Positions 28,016-35,681 of a stretch of DNA of 64,000 nt are shown piece after piece. Position numbers and translations under genes: made by a program. Numbering within the stretch: the first letter of the stretch is position 1; every line of letters begins with the position of its first letter. Source of the DNA: Candidatus Dechloromonas phosphoritropha (lineage in GTDB: Bacteria; Pseudomonadota; Gammaproteobacteria; Burkholderiales; Rhodocyclaceae); contig JADKGN010000004.1 of assembly GCA_016722705.1 (NCBI GenBank), positions 1,922,001 to 1,986,000 of the forward strand, written 5' to 3'. The notes beneath the pieces are model-generated. The model saw only the letters and a program-made list of their open reading frames with translations. It was not told where the DNA came from and searched no databases.

Positions 28016-28890
28016 TTTGCCGAGACCTGGTCGCCCTGAGTGAAATACCAGGTCCGGGTGATCTCAAGAATGTCGGTGTCACGCCGTATGTCCGGAGGGA
28101 ACGGGGAGTAGGGCGATGCCATCTGGACGATCCGCTTTGCCGCATCGTCGAGCACGCGGTAACCGGAAGAACGGTTGATGTCCACACGATTGAGGCTGCC
28201 GTCATAATTGATCGAAACGGTCAGCACCAGCGAACCGTAGAGCTTGCCGCGCGCGGCTGCGGGGTAGTTCATGGTACCTATGCGTTCGACCTTGCGGCGC
28301 CAGTCCTCGATGTACTGGGCAAAGCGATATTCCTCTGTCCTTGCCCCGATGAACTTCTTGCGCGGACGCTTGTTGTACTCATCGACGCTCTTGTTGATTT
28401 CGCCTTCCAGTCGCGCCATCGCCCGCGCCGATTCGGCAAGATCGAGGCCGCTGACGCTGGTCACGGGTTTTGGCTGCTCCGCGGCATTGCGCGCGGCGGC
28501 GACGGCGCGCGCCGTTTTGGCTTCGGTCAGCATCTTCTGCTGGGCGACTTCGAGTTCACGAAACCGGCGCTGCATGCGCTCGATTTCAGTGCCCGTAGTC
28601 TGCTGCGGGGTCGGCGGCAATGGTGTCTTGAGTCTGCGGTTCTCGTCGGTATTGCCGCCGCCGTCAAGATTGGCCTGGGCCAGCGCCTGCGGATCGGTCG
28701 GCTTCCTGGCGGACTTGGCATTGACCAGGACGATGTCGAGCGCCTTTTCGCGCATCGCCTTCGAGGCGTCCGGAAAACTGAAGTGCAGGGTCAACAGCAG
28801 TGCGTGGACCGCCAGCGAAATACTGATCGCCAGCAACAACCGGCGGTTGCCGGGTACCACGGGCTGCCATGAAAGCGTTGCCACGCTCAC
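28012..28890 (-). CDS. TonB-like energy transducer
   Basis: 292 aa. A single N-terminal TM (LLLAISISLAVHALLLTLHF), then an Ala/Lys/Gln-rich periplasmic spacer with predicted coiled-coil (ERMQRRFRELEVAQQKML) and a C-terminal TonB-type domain (YPAAARGKLYGSLVLTVSI... SPYSPFPPDI). It would transmit proton-motive force to an outer-membrane transporter, but exbB, exbD and a receptor gene are not adjacent. It overlaps rnb and aroE by 4 bp each. This operon position is common in betaproteobacteria. Confidence 0.85.
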   Translation of the reverse strand: MSVATLSWQPVVPGNRRLLLAISISLAVHALLLTLHFSFPDASKAMREKALDIVLVNAKSARKPTDPQALAQANLDGGGNTDENRRLKTPLPPTPQQTTGTEIERMQRRFRELEVAQQKMLTEAKTARAVAAARNAAEQPKPVTSVSGLDLAESARAMARLEGEINKSVDEYNKRPRKKFIGARTEEYRFAQYIEDWRRKVERIGTMNYPAAARGKLYGSLVLTVSINYDGSLNRVDINRSSGYRVLDDAAKRIVQMASPYSPFPPDIRRDTDILEITRTWYFTQGDQVSAK

Positions 28891-30785
28891 TGAACCTCCT
28901 CCTCTATCGATTCGGCCAAGGCTTCATCCATGACGGAAAGATAGCGGCAAGTGAGCTCCGGGCCAAGCAGGTCGATGGTCTCGACTGACAGGCGAACCCG
29001 CCGACCCTGCCCGATATCAGCCGGCAGCGACGGTATGCGCAGCACCAGTGGCAAATGAGCGAGCTTGACCAGTTGCTCGCGGCGTACCGTCGCGTCGATT
29101 TCGCTGATACCGTGCTGCTGCAGCCAGCGCAGGCACCAGTAACGCTCTATCAGGCGCTGGAAATCGGCATAGGCGCCATAAGTTGCCTCGAAATCGCGCA
29201 TCGTGCCAAACAGTTCGGCCGATTTCTGGGAAAACGGTGGTGTTTCGCCCTTCAGGCAGGCAATCAGCTGCCATTGATTGACCAGATCGCAATAGCGGCG
29301 TAGCGGCGAGGTCATCCAGGCATATTGCGCCACGCCCAGGCCTTCATGCGGCAATGGCGAGGTGGTCATGCGCGCCTTGCCCTGCGTCTGTGCACGATAC
29401 AGGCAGGCAATGTTCTTATCGGCGAGCAGGCCGCCCCAAATCGAGTTGGCGACGATCATCAGTTCGGCAACCAGCTTGTCGAGCGGGCTGCCACGCTTAC
29501 GTTCGCTGATCTCGACCGTGCAGGCATCGGGATCGGCCAGGTCGCCAATAATCTCGAAGTTGTAGTCGTTGATGCCCTGCGTCGCCGAAGGTTTGCCGCG
29601 CCGGCCTTCGCAGGCATTGGCGAAATGCCACAGATGAACCAACTCATCCTTGAACGGCATCTCGGGCAGTGGCCCGTTGACCGTTTCTGTGTTGAACCAG
29701 GGCTCAACATCGTGATGGCGCAGGTTGGTGGCGATATGCACCATCTCCAGTCGCGATTCGTGGGAAATCAGCTCGAAAACGTCGTTGACCGTCAGATAGA
29801 GCGAGACCGCCGGGCAATCGACGCCGCCGGTCAGCGTGTAGTTCTGCACCACGGCATCGGGCAGCATGGTGATCTTGTTGCCGGGCATGTAAACCGTCGA
29901 CAGCCGGGCACGCGAGACGCCATCGAGCGGCGAGCCGTGTTCGATAGCCATGCCAGGCGCGGCGATATGAATACCGATGCGCGAGCCGATACCGGGCAGT
30001 TTGACGACCGACAGCGCATCGTCGATTTCGGTGGTGCTGGCGTCGTCGATCGAGAAGGCGCGGACATCGGCACGCGGCAGATCGCGCGGCAGCGTCGGCG
30101 CTTCGAGCGCCGGGAAGGCGATGCCCTTAGGAAACTGCTCGTGCAGAAAGCGCTTGAAATGCAGATGATAGGCCGACTTGATGGCGCCGCATTTGAACAG
30201 CAGTTGCGCCGCCGTCAGACCGGTTTCGCCGCAGGCCGTCTCGAAAGCCTTGGTTTCCGGCTTGTTGCGGTCCGGCGCGTAGAGCAGGGCGTCGGTCAGC
30301 GTGCCAATTTCCGGCGGCAGCCGAAATTCCTTGAGTTCGGCGATCCAGGCATCCATCGCCAGCGCCTGCTGGCGCTTCTTTTCCAGACTGGCCAGCGCCG
30401 CCGTGAGAATCTCGGGCGGCGCCTTGCGGAAGCGGCCTTTGCCTTTGCGGTGAAAATAGACGGGCGCCGCGTGCACAGCCAGCAGCACCGCAGTCGCTTC
30501 GACCGGCGCCGGATCGTGGCCGTAGTAATCGCGGGCGAAATCGAGAAACGAGAACTCGCCGTCATTGACGCATTCCCACAGGAAATCCGGCTCGATCTCT
30601 TCGGCGAGCGGCGTCGCCTGTTCCAGCAGGTTGCCCGCCGCTGGCTTGTCGAAACGCAGCAATACCGTCGCGGCCTTGATCTTGCTGCGCTTGCCGGTCG
30701 GCATTTCGACCTGCAAGGAGCTATCGTTGTCGGCCATGATACTGCCGGCCTTGAAGCCGCCATCTTCTTCGAACAATACATTCAT
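28887..30785 (-). CDS. RNase II family exoribonuclease (RNB domain)
   Basis: 632 aa from ATG 30785 (MNVLFEEDGG). The N-terminal part (KAGSIMADNDSSLQVEMPTGKR) looks like a small beta-barrel RNA-binding module; the RNB catalytic domain has the Asp cluster in FSIDDASTTEIDDALS, YMPGNKITMLPD, and QYAWMTSPLRRYCDLVNQ. It degrades single-stranded RNA 3'-5'. It is shorter than RNase R and has only a weak S1-like C-terminus. Between yqiA (7 bp upstream) and the tonB-like gene. Confidence 0.9.
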   Translation of the reverse strand: MNVLFEEDGGFKAGSIMADNDSSLQVEMPTGKRSKIKAATVLLRFDKPAAGNLLEQATPLAEEIEPDFLWECVNDGEFSFLDFARDYYGHDPAPVEATAVLLAVHAAPVYFHRKGKGRFRKAPPEILTAALASLEKKRQQALAMDAWIAELKEFRLPPEIGTLTDALLYAPDRNKPETKAFETACGETGLTAAQLLFKCGAIKSAYHLHFKRFLHEQFPKGIAFPALEAPTLPRDLPRADVRAFSIDDASTTEIDDALSVVKLPGIGSRIGIHIAAPGMAIEHGSPLDGVSRARLSTVYMPGNKITMLPDAVVQNYTLTGGVDCPAVSLYLTVNDVFELISHESRLEMVHIATNLRHHDVEPWFNTETVNGPLPEMPFKDELVHLWHFANACEGRRGKPSATQGINDYNFEIIGDLADPDACTVEISERKRGSPLDKLVAELMIVANSIWGGLLADKNIACLYRAQTQGKARMTTSPLPHEGLGVAQYAWMTSPLRRYCDLVNQWQLIACLKGETPPFSQKSAELFGTMRDFEATYGAYADFQRLIERYWCLRWLQQHGISEIDATVRREQLVKLAHLPLVLRIPSLPADIGQGRRVRLSVETIDLLGPELTCRYLSVMDEALAESIEEEVQ

Positions 30786-30792
30786 CGGTGGA

Positions 30793-31362
30793 TTATAACC
30801 CCGAGAATTCAATGATTTGCGGCATGAACTCGGCAAACCGCGTGAAGCTGTGGTCGCCCCCTGGCAGCACTGTCTGGCGGCAGCCGGCATAAAATTCGGC
30901 CGCCTGCTGCCAGTCGAGAACCTCGTCGCCGGTCTCGCACAGCAGCCAGTAACGCCCGGGGGTCGGGCGAACGACCTGGGCCGCCAGTTGCTCTGCGTGC
31001 TGGGTGGTGAAGATGAAGCGCTCGCCAGTGTGGAAATTGGCGTGCTCGCCGACGAACGCCTCCGGCTCCAGCCGGTGGACCACAGCCGGGTTGATCAGCA
31101 CCGCGTTCAGACCGAACTTCTCCGCCAGATGGTTGGCGTAGTGCCCGCCTAGCGACGAGCCGACCAGCGTCACTGGTCCGTCAGCCACCTCGATCAAGGT
31201 GCTGATATTGGCGATCACCTCGTCAGGCACCGTGGACAGTTGCGGACAGACGAAGCGATCGGCCAGTCCGCGCCCGGCCATGTAGTCGCCGAGTAGCCGC
31301 GATTTGGCCGAGGCCGGCGACGAGCAGAAGCCGTGCAGGTAAAGGATCAGTTGACGGTCCAT
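30793..31362 (-). CDS. yqiA: YqiA-type alpha/beta-hydrolase (esterase)
   Basis: 189 aa. LYLHGFCSSPASAKSRLLG opens the fold; nucleophile Ser in VGSSLGGHYAN, acid near GDEVLDW and His in GGDHSFTRF complete the triad. Substrate unknown; E. coli YqiA hydrolyses short acyl esters in vitro. Overlaps the uppP end by 16 bp. Confidence 0.9.
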   Translation of the reverse strand: MDRQLILYLHGFCSSPASAKSRLLGDYMAGRGLADRFVCPQLSTVPDEVIANISTLIEVADGPVTLVGSSLGGHYANHLAEKFGLNAVLINPAVVHRLEPEAFVGEHANFHTGERFIFTTQHAEQLAAQVVRPTPGRYWLLCETGDEVLDWQQAAEFYAGCRQTVLPGGDHSFTRFAEFMPQIIEFSGL

Positions 31363-32171
31363 TCAACCCAGCCGAAATGTGCAGTCGCCAGCACGACGAT
31401 ACCAAACACGATGCGATACCACGCAAAGACCGTGAAATCATGGCTGGATATGTAACGAAGCAACCAGCGCACGCAGAGGAATGCCGAAATAAAGGCGGAA
31501 ACGAAGCCGACCACCCACATGCCGAGGTCGTCAAGGCTGAGCAGGGCGCGTTCCTTGTACAACTGGTAAGCGGTCGCTGCGAACAGGGTCGGAATGGCGA
31601 GGAAGAATGAAAACTCGGTCGCCGCCTTGCGTGAAAGCCCGAACAGCAGGCCGCCGATGATCGTCGCGCCGGAACGCGAGGTGCCCGGAATTAGCGCGCA
31701 GGCCTGCGCCAGCCCCAGTTTGAGCGCGTCGAGCGAGGTCATGTCGTCAACGGTTTCGACGCGGATGGCATGCGTTCGCCGCTCGGCCCAAATAATTACG
31801 AAGGCGCCGACGATGAAGGCGAGCGCCACCGGTACCGGCTTGAACAGATGGGCCTCGATTGCCTTCTTGAAAAGCAGTCCGAGTACAGCGAGTGGCATGA
31901 AGGCGATGGCGAGGTTGAGCACCAGCCGATTCGCCAACCGGTCGTGGCCCAGACCGCGAAAAACCCCGACAATCCGCGTCCGATACTCCCAGACGACAGC
32001 CAGGATCGCTCCCGATTGGATGACGATCTCGAACAGCTTGCCGCGATCGTCATTGAAATTCAGCAGGTCGCCGGCAAGAATCAGATGGCCGGTCGAGGAA
32101 ATCGGCAGGAACTCGGTCAGCCCCTCGACGATGCCGAGGATGAGGGCTTTGAGCAGGAGAATCGGGTCCAT
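31347..32171 (-). CDS. uppP: Undecaprenyl-diphosphatase
   Basis: 274 aa, BacA family, with 7-8 hydrophobic helices. Catalytic motifs are intact: EGLTEFLPISSTGHL near the N-terminus and IPGTSRSGATIIGGLL in the middle. It recycles the C55 lipid carrier for peptidoglycan and O-antigen synthesis. Follows ykgJ by 33 bp. Confidence 0.96.
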   Translation of the reverse strand: MDPILLLKALILGIVEGLTEFLPISSTGHLILAGDLLNFNDDRGKLFEIVIQSGAILAVVWEYRTRIVGVFRGLGHDRLANRLVLNLAIAFMPLAVLGLLFKKAIEAHLFKPVPVALAFIVGAFVIIWAERRTHAIRVETVDDMTSLDALKLGLAQACALIPGTSRSGATIIGGLLFGLSRKAATEFSFFLAIPTLFAATAYQLYKERALLSLDDLGMWVVGFVSAFISAFLCVRWLLRYISSHDFTVFAWYRIVFGIVVLATAHFGWVEWTVN

Positions 32172-32204
32172 GGTATGTAGCCTAGAATGCGAGGCCGCAT
32201 TCTA

Positions 32205-32444
32205 CTATTCTGGCCGGGTGCGCGCCTCAAGATCGCTCAGCCAGCGCAGGGCATGCTCGCGCGACGCACCGCACATCTCAAACGAAGGCTGCAGGCCCGC
32301 ACAACAGGCTGGCCGTTCAGGTTGGTCAAAAACCGTGCAGCGCAACCGGGCGTCCAGATATCGGCAGAGTGTGCCGGCCGCCTTGCCGAGCGAGGAAATC
32401 GACGGCGAAATACAGCAAGCTGCGCAGTAGGGGCGACACTCCAT
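32205..32444 (-). CDS. YkgJ-family Cys-cluster protein
   Basis: 79 aa from ATG 32444 (MECRPYCAACC). Eight or more cysteines: CxxxCxxCC at the N-terminus, then C in GTLCRYL, RCTVF, PACCAG and EMCGA, as in the UPF0153/YkgJ zinc- or iron-chelating family. Function unknown. It begins 10 bp after the clcA stop, so it is in the same transcript as clcA and uppP. Confidence 0.88.
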   Translation of the reverse strand: MECRPYCAACCISPSISSLGKAAGTLCRYLDARLRCTVFDQPERPACCAGLQPSFEMCGASREHALRWLSDLEARTRPE

Positions 32445-32454
32445 CGTGGCGGGC

Positions 32455-33879
32455 TCAGGATATTTTTTCGGAGGAAGTGGGCGGACGGGAAGCAGCGGTA
32501 GCGGCCTCTTGCTGTGCAATCATGTTTTCTGCCAAGGTCAGATAAAGCGGACGCGAGATGAGGCGGGAAACCGTTGAAGCAATCAGCGCGGTGGCCATCA
32601 GGTCCATGACCAGGCTGTAGCCATTGACCATTTCCATGACAATAATGAACGAGGTGATCGGCGCCTGCGTCGCCGCTGCCATAAAGCCGACCATGCACAA
32701 CACGATGACCGTCGGCGCGATGGCCTGTCCACTCAGGAGAGGAGCCAGATCACGTCCGATTCCGGCACCGATGGCCAGTGACGGTGCAAAAATGCCGCCA
32801 GGCAACCCGGTCAGGTAGGCGGCCACGGTTGCGATGAACTTGGCCGGCCCGAAATACCAGGGTACCGACTCATACGACGCCAGCACCGCGCGCGTTTCCG
32901 CGTAGCCGCTCCCCCAGGTCAGGCCGCCGCTGGCCCAGCCCACACCGGCGATGAGCAAGCCGAGCAGCGCGGCAAAACGGTAGGGACTGACTTTTTTGAA
33001 CTCGGCCACACGACCGGTCCAACCAGTCGCCGCCAGGACCAGCATGCGCGCGAAGGTTCCACCGGCCATGCCGCTGACCAGCGCGCACAGCAGAATCGTC
33101 TGGAGCAGATCCGGCGTTTCACCGAGCACCGTCACGTAACCGAAATAATTGTGGTTGCCGAGAAAAGCCTGTGCCACTACGCCGGCCAGCACAATCGCCG
33201 TAATGACCACGCCGGACATGCGCGACTCGACGCTGCGCGACAACTCTTCAATCGCAAAGACAATTCCGGCCAGGGGCGTATTGAACGCCGCGGCAATTCC
33301 GGCAGCGCCGCCGGCAACCAGCAGGTGATGCTGCTGGATACGCAGGGTCGTCGGCAGAAGACGCCCGACAAAGGACATCAGACAAGCTCCTACCTGCACG
33401 GTTGGGCCTTCCCGGCCAAAGGAAAAACCCGAACCGACAGCAGCGATGCCGACAAGCACCTTGCCGAAGGCAATGCGCAAGGAAACCAGCGGGCGCCATG
33501 CCAAAGTCTTTGGCCGCTTCAGTTCCGCCATCACCTGCGGAATGCCGGAACCTTCCGCCCCCGGAAAATAGGTGCGCGTCACCCAGAGCAGGCCAGCGCC
33601 GGCGGCGGGCGTCAGAATAAAGGGTAGCCACGGGTATTCGGCAACCCATTTGGAAAAGAAATGCTTCGCATCCTCCGACAGCAGTGCAAACCCGACCGCC
33701 GCCAGACCCACGGCGACCGCCGCCAGCCAGAAAACAGCCCGCCCAACCCACAGGCGCCCCTGGGCAAGAAGGTAGGTTTGATTGGCGCGCACATAAACTT
33801 GTGCCTGGCCGACGCGATGCTCCGCTCGATCAAGCAGGTGCAGCGTATATTGGCGCAGCCGTTCAAATCGAGGCATCAA
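32455..33879 (-). CDS. clcA: ClC-family chloride channel / H+:Cl- antiporter
   Basis: 474 aa with about ten or more hydrophobic helices. The three anion-site motifs are present: GSGIPQVMAEL, GREGPTVQVGA (with the gating Glu) and GIFAPSLAIGAGIG. The Glu of VFAIEELSR matches the inner proton glutamate of exchangers, so H+-coupled antiport is likely. ATGs at 33879 and 33876 are both possible. First gene of a long minus-strand run through mtgA. Confidence 0.93.
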   Translation of the reverse strand: MMPRFERLRQYTLHLLDRAEHRVGQAQVYVRANQTYLLAQGRLWVGRAVFWLAAVAVGLAAVGFALLSEDAKHFFSKWVAEYPWLPFILTPAAGAGLLWVTRTYFPGAEGSGIPQVMAELKRPKTLAWRPLVSLRIAFGKVLVGIAAVGSGFSFGREGPTVQVGACLMSFVGRLLPTTLRIQQHHLLVAGGAAGIAAAFNTPLAGIVFAIEELSRSVESRMSGVVITAIVLAGVVAQAFLGNHNYFGYVTVLGETPDLLQTILLCALVSGMAGGTFARMLVLAATGWTGRVAEFKKVSPYRFAALLGLLIAGVGWASGGLTWGSGYAETRAVLASYESVPWYFGPAKFIATVAAYLTGLPGGIFAPSLAIGAGIGRDLAPLLSGQAIAPTVIVLCMVGFMAAATQAPITSFIIVMEMVNGYSLVMDLMATALIASTVSRLISRPLYLTLAENMIAQQEAATAASRPPTSSEKIS

Positions 33880-34076
33880 TATGGATTGGCGTTTTCAGGG
33901 GTCGCGAGGAGGGGAGAAAATTGCACCAGCCGGCGGCTGGGACGCCTGCCATGCAGTTTAACGGCAATGTGGCTGCGGGAAAAATATTCTGCGAGGACGC
34001 GTCGCACAAACGCCCGGTTTGCAGCACATCTTGCTAAAAAACTGGTGATTTTTTACGGTCGACCGCAGAATTTGGC

Positions 34077-34109
34077 AAAAAAAGAAGGGCAGCCGCGTAG
34101 CTGCCCTTC
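34077..34109 (-). terminator. Rho-independent terminator at the end of the thiC remnant
   Basis: Perfect 10-bp stem (GAAGGGCAGC / GCTGCCCTTC) with a 6-nt loop. On the minus strand it is followed immediately by a run of seven T (seven A on the plus strand at 34077-34083). It lies just after the last recognisable ThiC codons, so it is most likely the original thiC terminator. Confidence 0.85.
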
Positions 34110-34390
34110 TCCAGCGCCTCGGCTTCGGCGATGCCTCGCTGTGCCGCAAATTCACGTACATCCTGGGTGGTCCTTATCGAACAGAAGTGCGGGCCACACA
34201 TCGAGCAGAAGTGGGCGACCTTGGCTGATTCCTTGGGCAGGGTTTCGTCGTGGAATTCACGCGCCTCGCTCAATGCGTTATTGTGAATCTGCGCCCCGGG
34301 GCGGCCTTTAGCGAGGGCGGCGGAGTGGGCGGCGAGCTTGTAGGTGATGATGCCGCTGGTGATGTGGTCGTAGCCCGGTGCGATGTCGAT
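34110..34390 (-). pseudogene. thiC: thiC remnant (HMP-phosphate synthase), internally deleted
   Basis: One open frame reads DIAPGYDHITS, then GIITYKLAAHSAALAKG and PGAQIHNNALS, then AREFHDETLPKESAKVAHF and CSMCGPHFCS..TQDVREFAAQ. These are C-terminal ThiC segments in correct order, including the CxxCxxxxC cluster that binds the [4Fe-4S] centre. Compared with the remembered family sequence, the blocks between ITS and GIITYK (about 35 aa) and between ALS and AREFH (about 20 aa) are missing, yet the frame is kept. Everything upstream (more than 400 aa) is absent, and there is no proper start. The natural C-terminus is also lost; the frame runs through the terminator. Not functional as ThiC. Confidence 0.85.
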
Positions 34391-34491
34391 GCCTGGAATT
34401 GGTGTCTGGCTTCGGCTGAAATCACTGACAAGATTATGGTTGGGAACTGCGGTAACATCTCAGCATGAATAACGGTATTTCTTGGGGGTAG

Positions 34492-34950
34492 ATGATGGAC
34501 TTGCTATTGTGGCGACACGCCGAGGCGGAGGAAGGCGAAGATGATCTCAAGAGGCGCCTGACCGAGCGCGGCCGCAAGCAGGCGCGGATCATGGCGAAGT
34601 GGATAGGCGAACACCAGCCGAGGGATCTGCGCATCATCGCCAGTCCTGCGGTGCGAACGCAGCAGACGGTGGCGGCGTTGAAGCTGCCGTTCGAGACCAT
34701 ACGCACGATCGGCCCCGATGCCGGGGTTACCGACTTGATTTCGGCATGCGGCTGGCCGGACGCCAGTGGCGCCGTGCTTGTCGTGGGTCACCAGCCTGTT
34801 CTCGGGCGTTTGGCGGCACTTCTTCTTGCAGGTCAGGAAGCCGAATGGACGATCAAGAAGGGTGCTCTCTGGTGGTTGAGCAACCGCACCCGCGGTGGTG
34901 AAACACAGACAGTGCTGCGGGCGGTTATTCCCGCTGAACTGCTCGAATAG
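34492..34950 (+). CDS. sixA: Phosphohistidine phosphatase SixA-like
   Basis: 152 aa (151 if the second ATG at 34495 is used). Histidine phosphatase superfamily: RHAEAE at the N-terminus carries the catalytic His, IASPAVRTQQTV follows, and the second His is in VVGHQPVLGRL. GGGGG precedes the start. SixA dephosphorylates His-phosphate on PTS or Hpt proteins in E. coli; the partner here is unknown. It stands alone on the plus strand. Confidence 0.9.
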   Translation: MMDLLLWRHAEAEEGEDDLKRRLTERGRKQARIMAKWIGEHQPRDLRIIASPAVRTQQTVAALKLPFETIRTIGPDAGVTDLISACGWPDASGAVLVVGHQPVLGRLAALLLAGQEAEWTIKKGALWWLSNRTRGGETQTVLRAVIPAELLE

Positions 34951-35122
34951 GCACCTTCCCCAATCCGGCATGTGATCCAGTTGCCTGGGGCGATCAAGCG
35001 GCCGCGCTGCCGAGAAGGATGGTTGCAGCGCCGGCGGCGGCTGGCGGTCGAGTTATGGATCGTCGGGTACGGTAGGCGGTTTACTGTCGTCGCGGGCAAG
35101 GCGTCCCGCCAAAACCTGACGT

Positions 35123-35614
35123 TCAACTTATGATATAGGAGCCGCAGCCGGTTGCGATCAGCAGCCCGGTTTCGTTTTCCAGCGTCATCTGCACCGAAGC
35201 GATGCGGCCGCCGAGACGGGTGACCCGTCCGGTGGCCGTGAATCGGGTGCCGTTGCCTTGGTGCAGGTAATCGACCCGCAGGTCGATGGTGCCGAGACGT
35301 CCGAAGCGACTGGCGACCTGAACGGCCGTTTCGCTCGAGAATTTCTCGCCGATTCCGACGGTTGCGGCAAACCCGCCAACCGTATCGAGCGCCGCGGATA
35401 TGACTCCGCCATGCAGGCGGCCATGCAGGTAGTGGCCAACCAGATCAGGACGCATGGCGAAGGAAAGGGAAGCGGCGGCCGGGTCGAACGATTCGACGTG
35501 AAAGCCGATTACTTCGTTGAAACAAATCCGGTGCTCGAACATGTCGCGCAGAACCTCTTCGAGGCGCACCTGTTCTTGCGTGGATCGGCGGGGCAAGGAG
35601 TTGGCAGCGGTCAT
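35123..35614 (-). CDS. Hotdog-fold thioesterase (PaaI/YiiD-like)
   Basis: 163 aa. The hotdog core has HGRLHGGVISAALDTVGGFAA (HGG..D motif near residue 68), the central helix, and LRVDYLHQG and GRVTRLGGRIASVQMTL strands. It probably hydrolyses an acyl-CoA; substrate unknown. It is upstream of the lpdA terminator on the same strand but separated from the pdh operon, and is probably expressed alone. Confidence 0.85.
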   Translation of the reverse strand: MTAANSLPRRSTQEQVRLEEVLRDMFEHRICFNEVIGFHVESFDPAAASLSFAMRPDLVGHYLHGRLHGGVISAALDTVGGFAATVGIGEKFSSETAVQVASRFGRLGTIDLRVDYLHQGNGTRFTATGRVTRLGGRIASVQMTLENETGLLIATGCGSYIIS

Positions 35615-35631
35615 GGAATTCCAGCAACATG

Positions 35632-35661
35632 AAAAAGGGCGGCGGGATAACCGCCGCCCTT
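35632..35661 (-). terminator. Rho-independent terminator of the aceE-aceF-lpdA operon
   Basis: Perfect 11-bp stem (AAGGGCGGCGG / CCGCCGCCCTT) with a 5-nt loop, followed on the minus strand by a T run (AAAAA at 35632-35636 on the plus strand). It lies 20 bp after the lpdA stop and before the start codon of the thioesterase gene. Confidence 0.9.
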
Positions 35662-35681
35662 CGTCAGTTTAACCCCACAAG

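Larger units (their letters stand above)
33880..34491. other. 612-bp intergenic stretch upstream of clcA and sixA
   Basis: This stretch has no intact gene. Its left ~190 bp must hold the clcA promoter but no strong hexamers stand out. The middle holds an intrinsic terminator and a compacted thiC remnant, annotated separately. The last ~100 bp lead into sixA and show GGGGG as its probable ribosome binding site. Confidence 0.6.

Noticed and set aside
33880..34076. TPP riboswitch near the thiC remnant or thiD
   Set aside because: No CTGAGA ... ACCTGAT-type core pair was found in the leader of thiD or around the remnant.
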